A DNA stretch of 15,774 nt from CAZLBV01 sp964557845 (GCA_964557845.1 CAZLBV010000204.1:1-15774), one strand, 5' to 3'; shown: positions 1 through 8,495, counted from the stretch's first letter. Made by a program: numbers and translations. Notes: generated by a model from the letters alone, not told the origin.

Positions 1-2
1 TG

Positions 3-752
3 GCTCCTTTTATCCTCGGTTTTGGATGCAATGTTCCGGCTATTATTTCAACCCGCATTCTGGAATCCCGGCGGGATAAAATCCTGACATCGCTTTTAAT
101 ACCATTCATACCCTGTTCTGCCAGAACGACTATCATCCTGGCATTGGTGGATTATTATCTGGGTCCTTTATGGGCTCTGGGATTTTATGTGTTTAATATT
201 ATTCTAATCGCTGTGCTGGGAAAGGTGATCTCAATTTTTTTAAAATCACCTTCACCTGGATTGATCCTCGAGATCCCATCCTTAAAGGTGCCGTCTCTAA
301 AAAATATAATGAGTAAAACCTATGTCCAACTTATTTCTTTTGTAAAATTTGCCTGGCCTATTTTGATCGTTGGGAGCGTAATTTTAGGGATCATGCAATT
401 TTATCGCTTTGATACGACCCTCAATACGATCCTTTCCCCGCTTGTGGAAAAGGGATTGGGCCTTCCTGAAGAATTGGGTGTTACTTTAATTTTTGGCTTT
501 CTCAGAAAGGAACTTTCTATCATAATGATGCTGCAGGCCCTGGGAGTCGGCTACCAGAATTTATTGTCAGTGATAACCAAGGAACAAATAGTTGTGTTTA
601 CAGTCTTCATGAATTTTTTTATACCCTGTCTGTCAACGGTTGCCATTTTATGGAAAGAACTAGGTGTAAGGATTGCTTTTCTTTCTATGCTTTTGAACAC
701 GGGAGTAGCTTTGATTCTGGCAGTCTTGGCCCGAGTGGCCCTCGGAGTTTAA
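3..752 (+). CDS. feoB: FeoB ferrous iron transporter, C-terminal part (5' end outside window)
   Basis: The reading frame is open from the first bases to the TAA at 750-752, giving 249 visible residues; the N-terminal GTPase domain and first membrane helices lie upstream of the window. The visible start contains GFGCNVPAI followed by TRILESRRD and PFIPCSART, the conserved cytoplasmic/gate segment of FeoB with its cysteines. Later come RKELSIIMM and NFFIPCLSTVAILWKELG, the second Gate domain, and a hydrophobic C-terminal helix. FeoB imports Fe(II) across the inner membrane and is typical of cells living with little oxygen. An ATG at 144 is internal and is not the start. The gene converges on uvrC with an 11-bp gap, leaving no room for a dedicated terminator. 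The family call is firm; feoA, if present, is out of view. Confidence 0.95.
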   Translation, partial: APFILGFGCNVPAIISTRILESRRDKILTSLLIPFIPCSARTTIILALVDYYLGPLWALGFYVFNIILIAVLGKVISIFLKSPSPGLILEIPSLKVPSLKNIMSKTYVQLISFVKFAWPILIVGSVILGIMQFYRFDTTLNTILSPLVEKGLGLPEELGVTLIFGFLRKELSIIMMLQALGVGYQNLLSVITKEQIVVFTVFMNFFIPCLSTVAILWKELGVRIAFLSMLLNTGVALILAVLARVALGV

Positions 753-763
753 AAAGAACCGGA

Positions 764-2554
764 TCAGGATCTTGACAGATGTTTCTTGACCCGACGGGCG
801 GGTCCCTTGCCGATTATTTTAGCAATTTCTTCAAACGAAGCCTTATGGATGGTTTCAATCCCTTGGAATTTTTCTAAAAGTCTTTCTTTTTTAATTTTTC
901 CGATTCCCGGGATCTCATCAAGTACGGAAGAAAAACTTTTTTTCTCCCGGCGTCTCCTGTGACCGGAAATAGCAAACCGATGGGCTTCATTCCTGATATG
1001 CTGGAATAGTTTCAATGCAGAAGATGTCCGGTCCAAGGCCAACCCATTTTTATGGACTGGGGAAAACAGGATTTCCTCTTTCTTGGCAAGAGATATGACC
1101 GGTTGTTTCTCAAGCCCCAATTCTTTGAGGGCTTTCAAGGCAGCATTAAGCTGTCCTTTACCACCATCGATCAGGATCAGATCAGGCAGGGACTGTTTTT
1201 CTTTTAAGACCCTTTGGTATCTTCGTTTGATCACCTCTTCTAGACTGGATACATCATTAGGCCCTTGAACGGTCTTGATATTGAATCTTCTGTATTTTTG
1301 CTTATAAGGAATCCCATCTTTAAAAACCACCATAGAGCCAACAGATTGATCTCCCCCAGTATTGGAAATATCAAAGCCCTCGATGATCCGCGGCAGATGG
1401 GGGAGAAGAAAGATCTCTTGGACTCTCTGAAGGGTTGAATCTGGGTCTGATACTTTTTCAGAAACAAGAGATGCGTTACGGTCAGCCAGTTCGATCAGCC
1501 TCCGGTACTCCCCCCGCTGGGGGACGATCACTTTGACATTTGATTTTTTTCGATTGGAAAGAGAGCTTTTTATCTCCTCCAGACGGTCTAATTTAAGCGG
1601 AAGAAGAATCGAATCCGGAATTTCCCGGGGTCCGTTGTAAAAAAGGAGCAGCTGTTCTCTGAATATGTCTTCTACAGACCTGTCATCAGGAAGATCAGTG
1701 TTCCAGGTCTCTGAACCGATAACTTTTCCTGCTCTCCGGATAAATACATAAAAATAGATCCGGCTGTTTTTTTGGTTGAATCCGAAGATATCCTGATTAT
1801 CAGGTTTAACCGTGATTAGTTTCGGCTGTTCCTTGATCTGATCTAAAGTTAGGATAAAATCCCTCCATAGAGCGGCTTTTTCATATTTCTGATCTTCTGC
1901 TGACTTCTTCATTTTATCCGTTAATATTTTTTTTAATTCACCGACCTTTCCTTCTAGAAACATTCTGGCGTTTTCTACCCTTTCCTGGTATTCTATTTCT
2001 CCGATGAGACCTACACAGGGAGCAGCGCATAATTTAAGGTCATATTCCAGACAGGGCCTTTTCCGTTTTCCTGGGATCTTTTCCGTACAAGTCCTCAGGC
2101 CGAAATACCTGGCGAGCAAATGTATAGTCTTGCGTGCTTGATGGGCCGGAGTAAAGGGACCGAAATATCTGGATCCGTCATCTCCTACTCTTCGAGTCAG
2201 GTAGATCCCCGGATATTTATCCTGGATAGTCAATTTTAAATAGGGAAAGCTTTTGTCATCTTTTAATCTGACATTGAATTTAGGCTGGATATCCCGGACG
2301 AAATTATTTTCGAGGAAAGATGCCTCCCTTTCAGAGCCTGTGATGATAAAATCAATATCTTCCGTCTCAGAGATTATATGGATTATTTTCTGATCTTTGG
2401 TGGCGAGAAAATAGGATCTGACCCGGTTTAAAAGAGAACTGGCTTTTCCTATATATATAGTATCCCCCACGGCATTTTTAAAAAAATATATCCCTGGTTT
2501 TTCCGGAAGGCTTTTCACGATGTTGAGGAGCTTCCTTTTTTTATCCACCGGCAA
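764..2554 (-). CDS. uvrC: UvrC, excinuclease ABC subunit C
   Basis: UvrC makes the two incisions around bulky DNA lesions in nucleotide excision repair, after recruitment by UvrB. The protein is 596 residues, normal for the family. Visible domains in order: GIY-YIG nuclease at about 17-95 (GIYFF, then YIG near 34-36); four cysteines at about 156, 168, 176 and 180, whose 12-8-4 spacing matches the iron-sulfur cluster of E. coli UvrC; a UVR motif near 210-240; the RNase H-like second nuclease (EGFDIS near 392, LILIDGGKGQL near 459, NEAHRFAI near 522); and a helix-hairpin-helix tail (IPGIGKIKKERLL). The start is TTG at 2554, chosen because AGGAG lies 7 bases upstream inside the end of uvrB. A GTG six bases further in is a poorer fit. 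It overlaps uvrB by 14 bp, so translation is probably coupled. Confidence 0.97.
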   Translation of the reverse strand: MPVDKKRKLLNIVKSLPEKPGIYFFKNAVGDTIYIGKASSLLNRVRSYFLATKDQKIIHIISETEDIDFIITGSEREASFLENNFVRDIQPKFNVRLKDDKSFPYLKLTIQDKYPGIYLTRRVGDDGSRYFGPFTPAHQARKTIHLLARYFGLRTCTEKIPGKRKRPCLEYDLKLCAAPCVGLIGEIEYQERVENARMFLEGKVGELKKILTDKMKKSAEDQKYEKAALWRDFILTLDQIKEQPKLITVKPDNQDIFGFNQKNSRIYFYVFIRRAGKVIGSETWNTDLPDDRSVEDIFREQLLLFYNGPREIPDSILLPLKLDRLEEIKSSLSNRKKSNVKVIVPQRGEYRRLIELADRNASLVSEKVSDPDSTLQRVQEIFLLPHLPRIIEGFDISNTGGDQSVGSMVVFKDGIPYKQKYRRFNIKTVQGPNDVSSLEEVIKRRYQRVLKEKQSLPDLILIDGGKGQLNAALKALKELGLEKQPVISLAKKEEILFSPVHKNGLALDRTSSALKLFQHIRNEAHRFAISGHRRRREKKSFSSVLDEIPGIGKIKKERLLEKFQGIETIHKASFEEIAKIIGKGPARRVKKHLSRS

Positions 2555-4538
2555 TTTCCAGCTCCTTTTGTTTGAGTCTTTTGATTTGATCTCTTAATCT
2601 AGCGGCTTTTTCAAATTCCAGATTTTGAGCTGCCGATCTCATCTGTTTCTCTAAAGATTCGATCATCTTGCTGCGTTTTTGCGGGGATAGATAGATCTCA
2701 TTGTCTTCCGCGATCCGGGATATGTCCAGATAATCCTTTTCATAAACGCTGTTGAGAACCTCATTGATCTTTTTCTTAATAGACTGCGGGCTTATATGGT
2801 GTTTGAGGTTGTATTCCTGCTGGATCTTACGTCTCCGGCTGGTTTCAGAAAGAGCGAACTTCATCGATCCTGTGACTGTATCCGCATAGAGGATGACCCG
2901 GCCGGCTATATTCCGGGCAGCCCGGCCAAAAGTTTGTATCAAGGATGTTCCGGACCGGAGAAACCCTTCTTTATCGGCATCTAAGATCGCGACCAGAGCC
3001 ACCTCGGGAAGATCTAAACCTTCACGGAGAAGGTTTATGCCGATCAGAGCATCGAATTTTCCTTTGCGCAGGTCTGTGAGTATTTTTATCCGGTCTAGAG
3101 TGTCAATATCTGAATGAAGGTACCTCACCTTAAGTCCCCGTTCGTGATAATGGCGGGTCAGGTTCTCCGCCATTTTTTTTGTCAGGGTAGTGACTAAAGT
3201 TCTATCTTTATTTTCTGCGGTTTTCTTGATCTCATCCATAAGATCATCTATTTGTCCCTTGACGGATCTGATCTCTACGAACGGGTCGATAAGACCTGTA
3301 GGCCTGATTATCTGTTCAACCGGCTTGTTTTCCGCTTTTTTCAGTTCATAGGGTCCGGGGGTTGCTGATACATACAGAGTTTTATGCACTCTCTGCTCAA
3401 ACTCTTGAAAATTTAAAGGACGGTTATCCAGAGCAGAGGGAAGGCGAAAGCCATGTTCGATCAAGTTTAATTTTCTGGCGCGGTCTCCATGATACATACC
3501 GCTTATCTGAGGTATGGTTACATGCGATTCATCGACAATGGTAAGAAAATCATCAGGGAAATAATCCAGAAGGGTGTAGGGAGCTTCCCCTGGTTGTCTC
3601 TGACTTAAGTACAGCGAATAATTCTCGATCCCGGGACACCATCCAAATTCTCTTAACATTTCCAGATCGTATAGGGTCCTTTCTTCTATCCGGTTGGCTT
3701 CTGTGATCTTATCCTGTTTTACAAAAAAATCGATCCTTTCTTTCAGCTCTTTTTCAATTTTCGAAACTGTCTGTTCCAAGACTGAAGCCGGAGTTGAAAA
3801 AAAGGTGCGTGGAAAGATCAGTATTTCATTGAATTCTTGACGGATCGAACCCACGAGGGGATCGATCGAGGATATTTTGGTTATCCTGTCGTCATTTATT
3901 TCTATCCTGTAAGCCTCATCATCATAGGTAGGAAAAAGTTCAATGATGTCCCCTCTGACACGAAACTTTCCCCGTATCAATTCCCCTTCCTGTCTTTCAT
4001 ACTGAATCTCTACGATACTTTTTAATAGTGCTTTTCGAGTGATCGTTTGGTCTTTCTTGAGTGTGAAGCTCATGGAATAATAGGAATCAGGAGAACCGAT
4101 GCCGTAAATACAGGAAACAGAAGCAACTATGATCACATCCCTCCGTTGGAACAGGGAATTGGAGGCTCGGAGCCTCATACGGTCGATCTCATCATTGATA
4201 GTGGCCTCTTTGGCAATATAGGTATTGGTGGCTGGGATATATGCCTCCGGTTGGTAATAATCATAATAAGAAACGAAGTATTCCACGGCATTTCCAGGAA
4301 AAAAGGAACGGAATTCCTGATAGAGTTGGGCAGCCAGGGTTTTATTGTGTGAGATCACTAGAACTGGCTTATTCAATTTTGAGATAACATTAGCCATGGT
4401 AAAGGTTTTCCCCGAACCGGTTACTCCCATGAGGACTATATGATCTTTATCCTTATGAAAATCTGTATAGATCTTCCGGATGGCTGCAGTCTGATCCCCC
4501 TTGGGGATGTAATCAGAGTGTAAGGTTAACTTGTTCAT
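2541..4538 (-). CDS. uvrB: UvrB, excinuclease ABC subunit B
   Basis: UvrB is the damage-verifying helicase-like subunit of nucleotide excision repair: it takes lesions from UvrA and docks UvrC. The protein is 665 residues, the usual length. It has Walker A GVTGSGKT at 38-45, the aromatic beta-hairpin YYDYYQPEAY at 91-100 that probes DNA, the DESHVT helicase motif II, motif VI residues QTFGRAARN, and a C-terminal UVR motif (EFEKAARLRDQIKRL) that binds UvrC. The N-terminal Q-motif region reads GDQTAAI where GDQPxAI is usual, a mild substitution. The ATG at 4538 has no clear Shine-Dalgarno sequence, but the N-terminus is the expected one. It is first in a uvrB-uvrC operon; uvrA is not nearby. 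No LexA-type box is visible upstream. Confidence 0.97.
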   Translation of the reverse strand: MNKLTLHSDYIPKGDQTAAIRKIYTDFHKDKDHIVLMGVTGSGKTFTMANVISKLNKPVLVISHNKTLAAQLYQEFRSFFPGNAVEYFVSYYDYYQPEAYIPATNTYIAKEATINDEIDRMRLRASNSLFQRRDVIIVASVSCIYGIGSPDSYYSMSFTLKKDQTITRKALLKSIVEIQYERQEGELIRGKFRVRGDIIELFPTYDDEAYRIEINDDRITKISSIDPLVGSIRQEFNEILIFPRTFFSTPASVLEQTVSKIEKELKERIDFFVKQDKITEANRIEERTLYDLEMLREFGWCPGIENYSLYLSQRQPGEAPYTLLDYFPDDFLTIVDESHVTIPQISGMYHGDRARKLNLIEHGFRLPSALDNRPLNFQEFEQRVHKTLYVSATPGPYELKKAENKPVEQIIRPTGLIDPFVEIRSVKGQIDDLMDEIKKTAENKDRTLVTTLTKKMAENLTRHYHERGLKVRYLHSDIDTLDRIKILTDLRKGKFDALIGINLLREGLDLPEVALVAILDADKEGFLRSGTSLIQTFGRAARNIAGRVILYADTVTGSMKFALSETSRRRKIQQEYNLKHHISPQSIKKKINEVLNSVYEKDYLDISRIAEDNEIYLSPQKRSKMIESLEKQMRSAAQNLEFEKAARLRDQIKRLKQKELEIAGG

Positions 4539-4575
4539 TTAGAAACATTTGTTATAGAATAAGCTTAGAAAAACA

Positions 4576-4584
4576 ATTATAGCA
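4576..4584 (-). promoter_or_regulatory. Extended -10 promoter for uvrBC
   Basis: Read on the minus strand, TGCTATAAT lies 38-46 bases before the uvrB ATG: a perfect TATAAT with the TGn extension. No good -35 hexamer sits 16-18 bases upstream, which is usual for extended -10 promoters. The predicted transcript start is near 4569, giving a leader of about 30 bases. Confidence 0.5.
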
Positions 4585-4631
4585 GAAATTGAATAAAAAT
4601 GACTCCTAGGCTGATGCATGGCCCCTTTGGG

Positions 4632-4661
4632 TTGACAAATGAATTCCTTTTGGTTAATAAT
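4632..4661 (+). promoter_or_regulatory. Sigma-70-type promoter for the CsgG-family gene
   Basis: TTGACA at 4632-4637 matches the -35 consensus exactly, followed after 18 bases by AATAAT (4656-4661), five of six matches to -10. The transcript would start near 4668, almost at the AAGGAG ribosome binding site (4669-4674), so the leader is very short. It faces away from the uvrB promoter. Confidence 0.55.
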
Positions 4662-4682
4662 TTTTTCTAAGGAGTGAGAAAA

Positions 4683-5435
4683 ATGAAAAAATATTTGGCA
4701 GTGTTAAGTTTGATCTCAGTTGTTTTATGGGCCTATTCCTGTGCTCCTACAGCTACTGTAACCAGTACCGGGGGGCCTTCTATAGCAGAAGCTCAAGCTG
4801 AACAGTATGATGGACCGAAAGCGAGGCTGGCCGTAGGCGAATTTACCGACAAAACAGCTAAAGGTCGGGGAGGAAGCGGCTGGATGAATTTGTTCGGCAT
4901 GAATTTCCAGCAGATCGGTGATGGCATGCGGGATATGTTGACTACGGCTCTTTTCAACTCCAACCGGTATGTCGTTATGGAGCGGGAACAGTTGGGTGCT
5001 GTTATGGAAGAACAGGATCTGGGACAATCAGGCCGGATCAAGAAAGGAACCGAAGCCAAGGTTGGCGAGATTTATGGAGCTGACCTTATAATAACTGCTG
5101 CAGTGACCGAATTTGAGGGTAGTGCTAAGGGTGCCGGAGGGGGGACGAGTATCCTCGGTGTAACTGTTGGTGGAGGAGTCAAGCAGGCCCATGTGGCTAT
5201 CGATATCAGGATTATTGATGCGAATACATCTCAGATCGTGGCAGCTACCTCTGTTCAGGGAGAAGCCAAGAGTTTTGGACTCGGTGGAGCCACCAATATT
5301 GGAGGATCTCTTCCCGTAGGACTAGGCGGATTCAGCAAAACCCCGACCGAAAAGGCTATCAGGGTTTGTATTCAGAAAGCGGTTGAGTATATTGTAAGTC
5401 AAACACCAAGGGAATATTACAGATATCAGCGTTAG
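4683..5435 (+). CDS. CsgG/HfaB-family outer-membrane lipoprotein
   Basis: The protein is 250 residues. It begins with a positively charged, hydrophobic signal peptide ending at a cysteine (AYSC, Cys20), a slightly atypical lipobox that suggests a lipidated, envelope-anchored protein. The mature part carries the CsgG fold signatures: LAVGEFTDKT near 50, a DGMRDMLTTALFNSNRYVVMER-type stretch after it, GADLIITAAVTEFEG, and VAIDIRIIDANTSQIV, ending in a helix. CsgG proteins form secretion pores for curli in Proteobacteria or act as lipoproteins of unknown role elsewhere. No curli genes accompany it, so the pore role is not established. The start is ATG 4683 with AAGGAG eight bases upstream; an in-frame GTG at 4674 overlaps that ribosome binding site and is rejected. 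It converges with the bactofilin gene, 56 bp apart. Confidence 0.85.
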   Translation: MKKYLAVLSLISVVLWAYSCAPTATVTSTGGPSIAEAQAEQYDGPKARLAVGEFTDKTAKGRGGSGWMNLFGMNFQQIGDGMRDMLTTALFNSNRYVVMEREQLGAVMEEQDLGQSGRIKKGTEAKVGEIYGADLIITAAVTEFEGSAKGAGGGTSILGVTVGGGVKQAHVAIDIRIIDANTSQIVAATSVQGEAKSFGLGGATNIGGSLPVGLGGFSKTPTEKAIRVCIQKAVEYIVSQTPREYYRYQR

Positions 5436-5491
5436 TCTGAAAAACAGAAGAGAAAAAAACAGAAGACAGAAGTTAGCGTTTTAAAGCTTTT

Positions 5492-5884
5492 TCAACTGCG
5501 AAGAGAGGAGTGGATGTTTGAGAAGGGCATTCGCATACTCCCCTTAAATTGGGCTCCATCTAGAATAGAAATACGGGCTGCAGATATGTCCCCGAAAACA
5601 CAGGCGTTTTTATCAATAAATACTTTTTCTAGTGCAGAGACATTTCCATAAACAACACCCCGAATGAAAACATTCTTTGCGTGGATATCGGCACGGATAA
5701 CGCTTCCTTTTTCAATGGTTAAACTGCCGTTTCCCAAGCGTATGATTCCTTCGACATTCCCTTCGATCAACAGATCTTCATCGCCTGAGATGTCGCCTTT
5801 GAAGTTCATGGTCCGGTCTATCCGGGCACTGTATTTCTGTGGAGGATTATCAGAAAAATTTAAATCATTGTTTTCGTTCGACAT
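5492..5884 (-). CDS. Bactofilin-family polymer-forming cytoskeletal protein
   Basis: The protein is 130 residues, with a short polar N-terminus, a central right-handed beta-helix domain from about residue 25 to 120, and a short tail. The diagnostic pattern is visible: FKGDISGDEDLLIEGNVEG, then SLTIEKGSVIRADIHA, VFIRGVVYGNV and VFIDKNACVFGDISA, successive rungs with glycine and asparagine turns. Bactofilins self-assemble into filaments without nucleotide and anchor cell-wall or envelope machinery. No signal peptide or membrane helix is present, so it is probably cytosolic and membrane-associated through partners. The ATG at 5884 is preceded by a GGAGAGAGAGG-like purine stretch. Its usual partner, an M23 peptidase, is not adjacent, so its specific job cannot be read from context. 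Confidence 0.9.
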   Translation of the reverse strand: MSNENNDLNFSDNPPQKYSARIDRTMNFKGDISGDEDLLIEGNVEGIIRLGNGSLTIEKGSVIRADIHAKNVFIRGVVYGNVSALEKVFIDKNACVFGDISAARISILDGAQFKGSMRMPFSNIHSSLRS

Positions 5885-5924
5885 GGCCTCTCTCTCCGTC
5901 CATCCCAGATAAATTTAGATGATG

Positions 5925-5953
5925 ATTATAAATTGCTCTCTGGAATATGTCAA
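5925..5953 (-). promoter_or_regulatory. Perfect consensus sigma-70 promoter for bactofilin gene
   Basis: On the minus strand TTGACA (5953-5948) is followed after exactly 17 bases by TATAAT (5930-5925): full consensus at both hexamers and ideal spacing. The transcript would start near 5918, about 34 bases before the ATG. This predicts strong constitutive expression. Confidence 0.8.
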
Positions 5954-5960
5954 CAATGAT

Positions 5961-5991
5961 AAAAAAAAGGGTCCGCCCCACTCCAGTGGGG
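5961..5991 (-). terminator. Candidate hairpin terminator downstream of the glycosidase operon
   Basis: On the minus strand CCCCAC-TGGA-GTGGGG forms a six-pair GC stem with a four-base loop (5991-5976), followed by seven bases and then a run of eight T (5968-5961). The gap between stem and T-run is longer than in a classical intrinsic terminator. It sits about 130 bases after the hexosaminidase stop and just before the bactofilin promoter, where a terminator would be expected. Confidence 0.4.
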
Positions 5992-5997
5992 TAAAAG

Positions 5998-6101
5998 AGG
6001 CCGATATTTAATTGAACCAACTACCTAACCAATTAGATATTTGTTACTTTCCAAAAAAGATAGGTTAAAGATTGAGAATTTATTGATATTCCAATCGGCC
6101 T
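5998..6101. repeat. 8-bp inverted repeat enclosing an AT-rich 88-bp segment
   Basis: AGGCCGAT at 5998-6005 is mirrored by ATCGGCCT at 6094-6101. The enclosed 88 bases are AT-rich and hold no gene. In the transcript of the hexosaminidase gene the arms could close a long-loop hairpin, followed by CTTTT. It may be a 3' untranslated structure or a degenerate small inverted-repeat element; a chance match is possible. Confidence 0.3.
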
Positions 6102-6119
6102 ATTTTACTGATAATTCAG

Positions 6120-8492
6120 CTATTTGATAACAAGTTCGTCGACATATAACCACGCGCTCTCTCCTGCTCCAGTATGCCAGTCAGGACAGGTTTTAAGGTT
6201 TTTTGCCCGAATACGCACATATCTGGCATGGGTAGTTTTTCCATAATAGGAGAAATCGTAGATAAATTCTCCTGTTTGTGCTTGCGGTATGTCATGTTTC
6301 AGCTTAACCAACTCCTCATATTTCCTCCCAGAGGCTGAAACGGAAAATTCTACCCATTCCGGGATAAAGATCCTGTAATCAATGTTTTGCAGGAATTTGG
6401 CGGAAAGGTGTTCGATCTTTATGGTTTTTTCCAGATCGATGACTGCTTCTAAGTCATATCTTCTAATTGCTCGCCAGTCACCATCAGAAATGTTGGGCTC
6501 AGCATGTAAACCATCAGTCAAAGCACCCGGCCATCCGTTTCCGATTTTTCTATGAAAGGGGTATTTGAGCGCCACATGTTTTGTTAAACCCTTGTGAAAG
6601 GATACTTTTTGTTTAGAGATTTTACAGAATATTTGACCATCAATAAAAACCGCCGCTTGAATGTCCGCATCGCTATTCAATTTCAAAGGATGGAGATAAA
6701 GCATCGAGTTATGTCCCAACTCCATTCCATCTAAGTTATAGCGGATTGGATGATTATTGATCTCACTAGATAAAAATAAGAGAAGTTCCGGATCACCCAG
6801 TTTATGATAAGTAATAAATGACACATTATAGGCACTTAGGGAATAACTAATACCTTTGGCTTTGAGTCGAGAAAAATGAGTTTCCATCCTGCCGATAAAA
6901 TTCGTCCACTGCTTTATTCTCGGAGGGGTCCAAATAGCCTCTGAGAGAGCCAATAAACGGGGAAATATCATATATTCAGCATGCTCTCTATCTGTGATGA
7001 ATTCTGTCCATAGACATCCATGGCCACCGAGAATATGATCTTTCTGCTGAAAGTTTAAAGCTTCTGGAAGAGGGTCGAATTCATAGACTCTCGATAAGGG
7101 GAGAAATGAATAGGTTTCAGGTTCTAATTCCGGTTCTCCCTGATAGAGATCAAAATAGGTGTGGGTATTGGGAGCCATGATCACATCATGGCCGGATAAA
7201 GCTGCAGCAATCCCTCCTTCCATGCCGCGCCAAGACATGACTGTGGCATTAGGAGCCAGTCCTCCTTCTAAAATCTCATCCCAACCGATCATTTTTTTAT
7301 TTTTCGATCGAAGGATCGATTCGATCCGTTTGATAAAATAGCTCTGAAGTTCATCCACATCTTTCAATCCTTCCTTTTTCATCCGCTCCCGGCATTTTCT
7401 GCAGCTCTTCCAGGCCGTTTTATTGCATTCATCTCCGCCGATGTGGATATATTCTGCCGGGAAAAGATCGGCTACTTCTGAAAGAACATCTTCTAGAAAT
7501 TCAAATGTGGATTCATTGCCCGCACAAAAAGTGTTGTTGTCGAGTTCCCCTCCGGTAGACACAGGAAATTGTTTACCGCTACAGGAGTACTGGGGATAAG
7601 CCGAGAGAGCTGCACGCGAATGACCAGGTATTTCGATCTCAGGAATGACAGTAATAAAGCGAGATTCTGCGTATTGGATGATCTCTTTGATATCTTCCTG
7701 TGTGAAGTATCCTCCATATGTGGCTTTTTCACCTTCTTGTTGGGGAAGACGATACCACCATGGTTGTCCCATCCTATCCGCTCTCCAGGCTCCTACAGAT
7801 GTTAATTTCGGGTACTTTTTTATCTCGATGCGCCAGCCTTGGTCGTCGGTAAGATGCAGGTGAAAGATATTAAATTTATACATAGCTAGATAATCGAGGT
7901 AATCAAAAATAAAATTTTTTGAATGAAAGTGGCGGACAACATCCAGCATCATCCCCCTCCACCTGAAGCGGGGTTTGTCAACGATTTCAAGGCAGGGTAT
8001 GGTCCATCCTCCAGGAGAGCCGGTTGGGTAGGGACTTTCAAATTCAGGGGGGAAAAGCTGCCTTAGTGTTTGAACCGCATAGAAGAGACCTCTGCTGGTG
8101 TTTGCCTTTAAAATAACTGAATGGGAGGAAATAGATAAAATATGGTCTTCTTCTCCCAGCTCCGGATTATTCAGAAATGTGCTGAAAAATATCGAGTTTT
8201 TTGGGATCTTCTCGTTGACGGATTCATTGATCTCCAAAATAAGGCCGGTTGCGGATTTAAACAGGGTTGCCAGATAGAGGGCAACATCTTGAGCTGTTTT
8301 ATCAGTGGAATGGACTATGATCATGGTTTTCGAGTCAAAGGTGAATGTGCCATTTTTAGCTTCCATCCTGAAAGGAGCCGGAATGATGCAAGGATTGGAT
8401 CCAGAGTTGTCCTTTTGTAGAGTATTTTTTATTCCGGAAATAAAAAAAAGGATGATAAAACCGATCATCAGCAGTCCTACTGTTTTTTTCAT
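6120..8492 (-). CDS. Exported GH20 beta-N-acetylhexosaminidase
   Basis: This enzyme should release terminal N-acetylglucosamine or N-acetylgalactosamine from glycans by substrate-assisted hydrolysis. The 790 residues show an N-terminal KK plus hydrophobic signal sequence or anchor (about 1-20, no lipobox Cys), a GH20b domain (about 35-170), and the catalytic barrel (about 175-525). The barrel starts with FRWRGMMLDVVRHF and contains HLHLTDDQGWR and the catalytic pair Asp354-Glu355 in HIGGDEC. GWDEIL near 403 and GCLWTEF near 492 supply substrate-binding tryptophans. After the barrel come a CHB_HEX_C-like beta module (about 582-632) and a discoidin/F5-8C-like carbohydrate-binding domain (about 655-790). 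The ATG lies three bases after the stop of the upstream sialidase-like gene with no strong ribosome binding site, so coupling is likely. Function and family are firm; the exact substrate is not. Confidence 0.95.
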   Translation of the reverse strand: MKKTVGLLMIGFIILFFISGIKNTLQKDNSGSNPCIIPAPFRMEAKNGTFTFDSKTMIIVHSTDKTAQDVALYLATLFKSATGLILEINESVNEKIPKNSIFFSTFLNNPELGEEDHILSISSHSVILKANTSRGLFYAVQTLRQLFPPEFESPYPTGSPGGWTIPCLEIVDKPRFRWRGMMLDVVRHFHSKNFIFDYLDYLAMYKFNIFHLHLTDDQGWRIEIKKYPKLTSVGAWRADRMGQPWWYRLPQQEGEKATYGGYFTQEDIKEIIQYAESRFITVIPEIEIPGHSRAALSAYPQYSCSGKQFPVSTGGELDNNTFCAGNESTFEFLEDVLSEVADLFPAEYIHIGGDECNKTAWKSCRKCRERMKKEGLKDVDELQSYFIKRIESILRSKNKKMIGWDEILEGGLAPNATVMSWRGMEGGIAAALSGHDVIMAPNTHTYFDLYQGEPELEPETYSFLPLSRVYEFDPLPEALNFQQKDHILGGHGCLWTEFITDREHAEYMIFPRLLALSEAIWTPPRIKQWTNFIGRMETHFSRLKAKGISYSLSAYNVSFITYHKLGDPELLLFLSSEINNHPIRYNLDGMELGHNSMLYLHPLKLNSDADIQAAVFIDGQIFCKISKQKVSFHKGLTKHVALKYPFHRKIGNGWPGALTDGLHAEPNISDGDWRAIRRYDLEAVIDLEKTIKIEHLSAKFLQNIDYRIFIPEWVEFSVSASGRKYEELVKLKHDIPQAQTGEFIYDFSYYGKTTHARYVRIRAKNLKTCPDWHTGAGESAWLYVDELVIK

Positions 8493-8495
8493 AGT

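Noticed and set aside
144..752. ATG at 144 as the start of an independent membrane protein
   Set aside because: The frame is open upstream with conserved FeoB sequence from base 3, so 144 is internal to feoB.
4047..4352. A 101-residue plus-strand reading frame inside uvrB
   Set aside because: It is a shadow of the conserved uvrB helicase sequence with no independent support.
4539..4640. SOS (LexA) box upstream of uvrB
   Set aside because: I looked for CTGT-N8-ACAG and GAAC-N4-GTTC patterns and found none convincing; other lineage-specific LexA motifs cannot be excluded.
4674..4682. GTG at 4674 as start of the CsgG-family gene
   Set aside because: It overlaps the AAGGAG that serves ATG 4683, and the shorter form has the better signal peptide.
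5443..5472. Three ACAGAAG copies after the CsgG-family gene as a repeat array
   Set aside because: The copies are seven bases, irregularly spaced and in a purine-rich stretch; far too short and few for a CRISPR or functional array.
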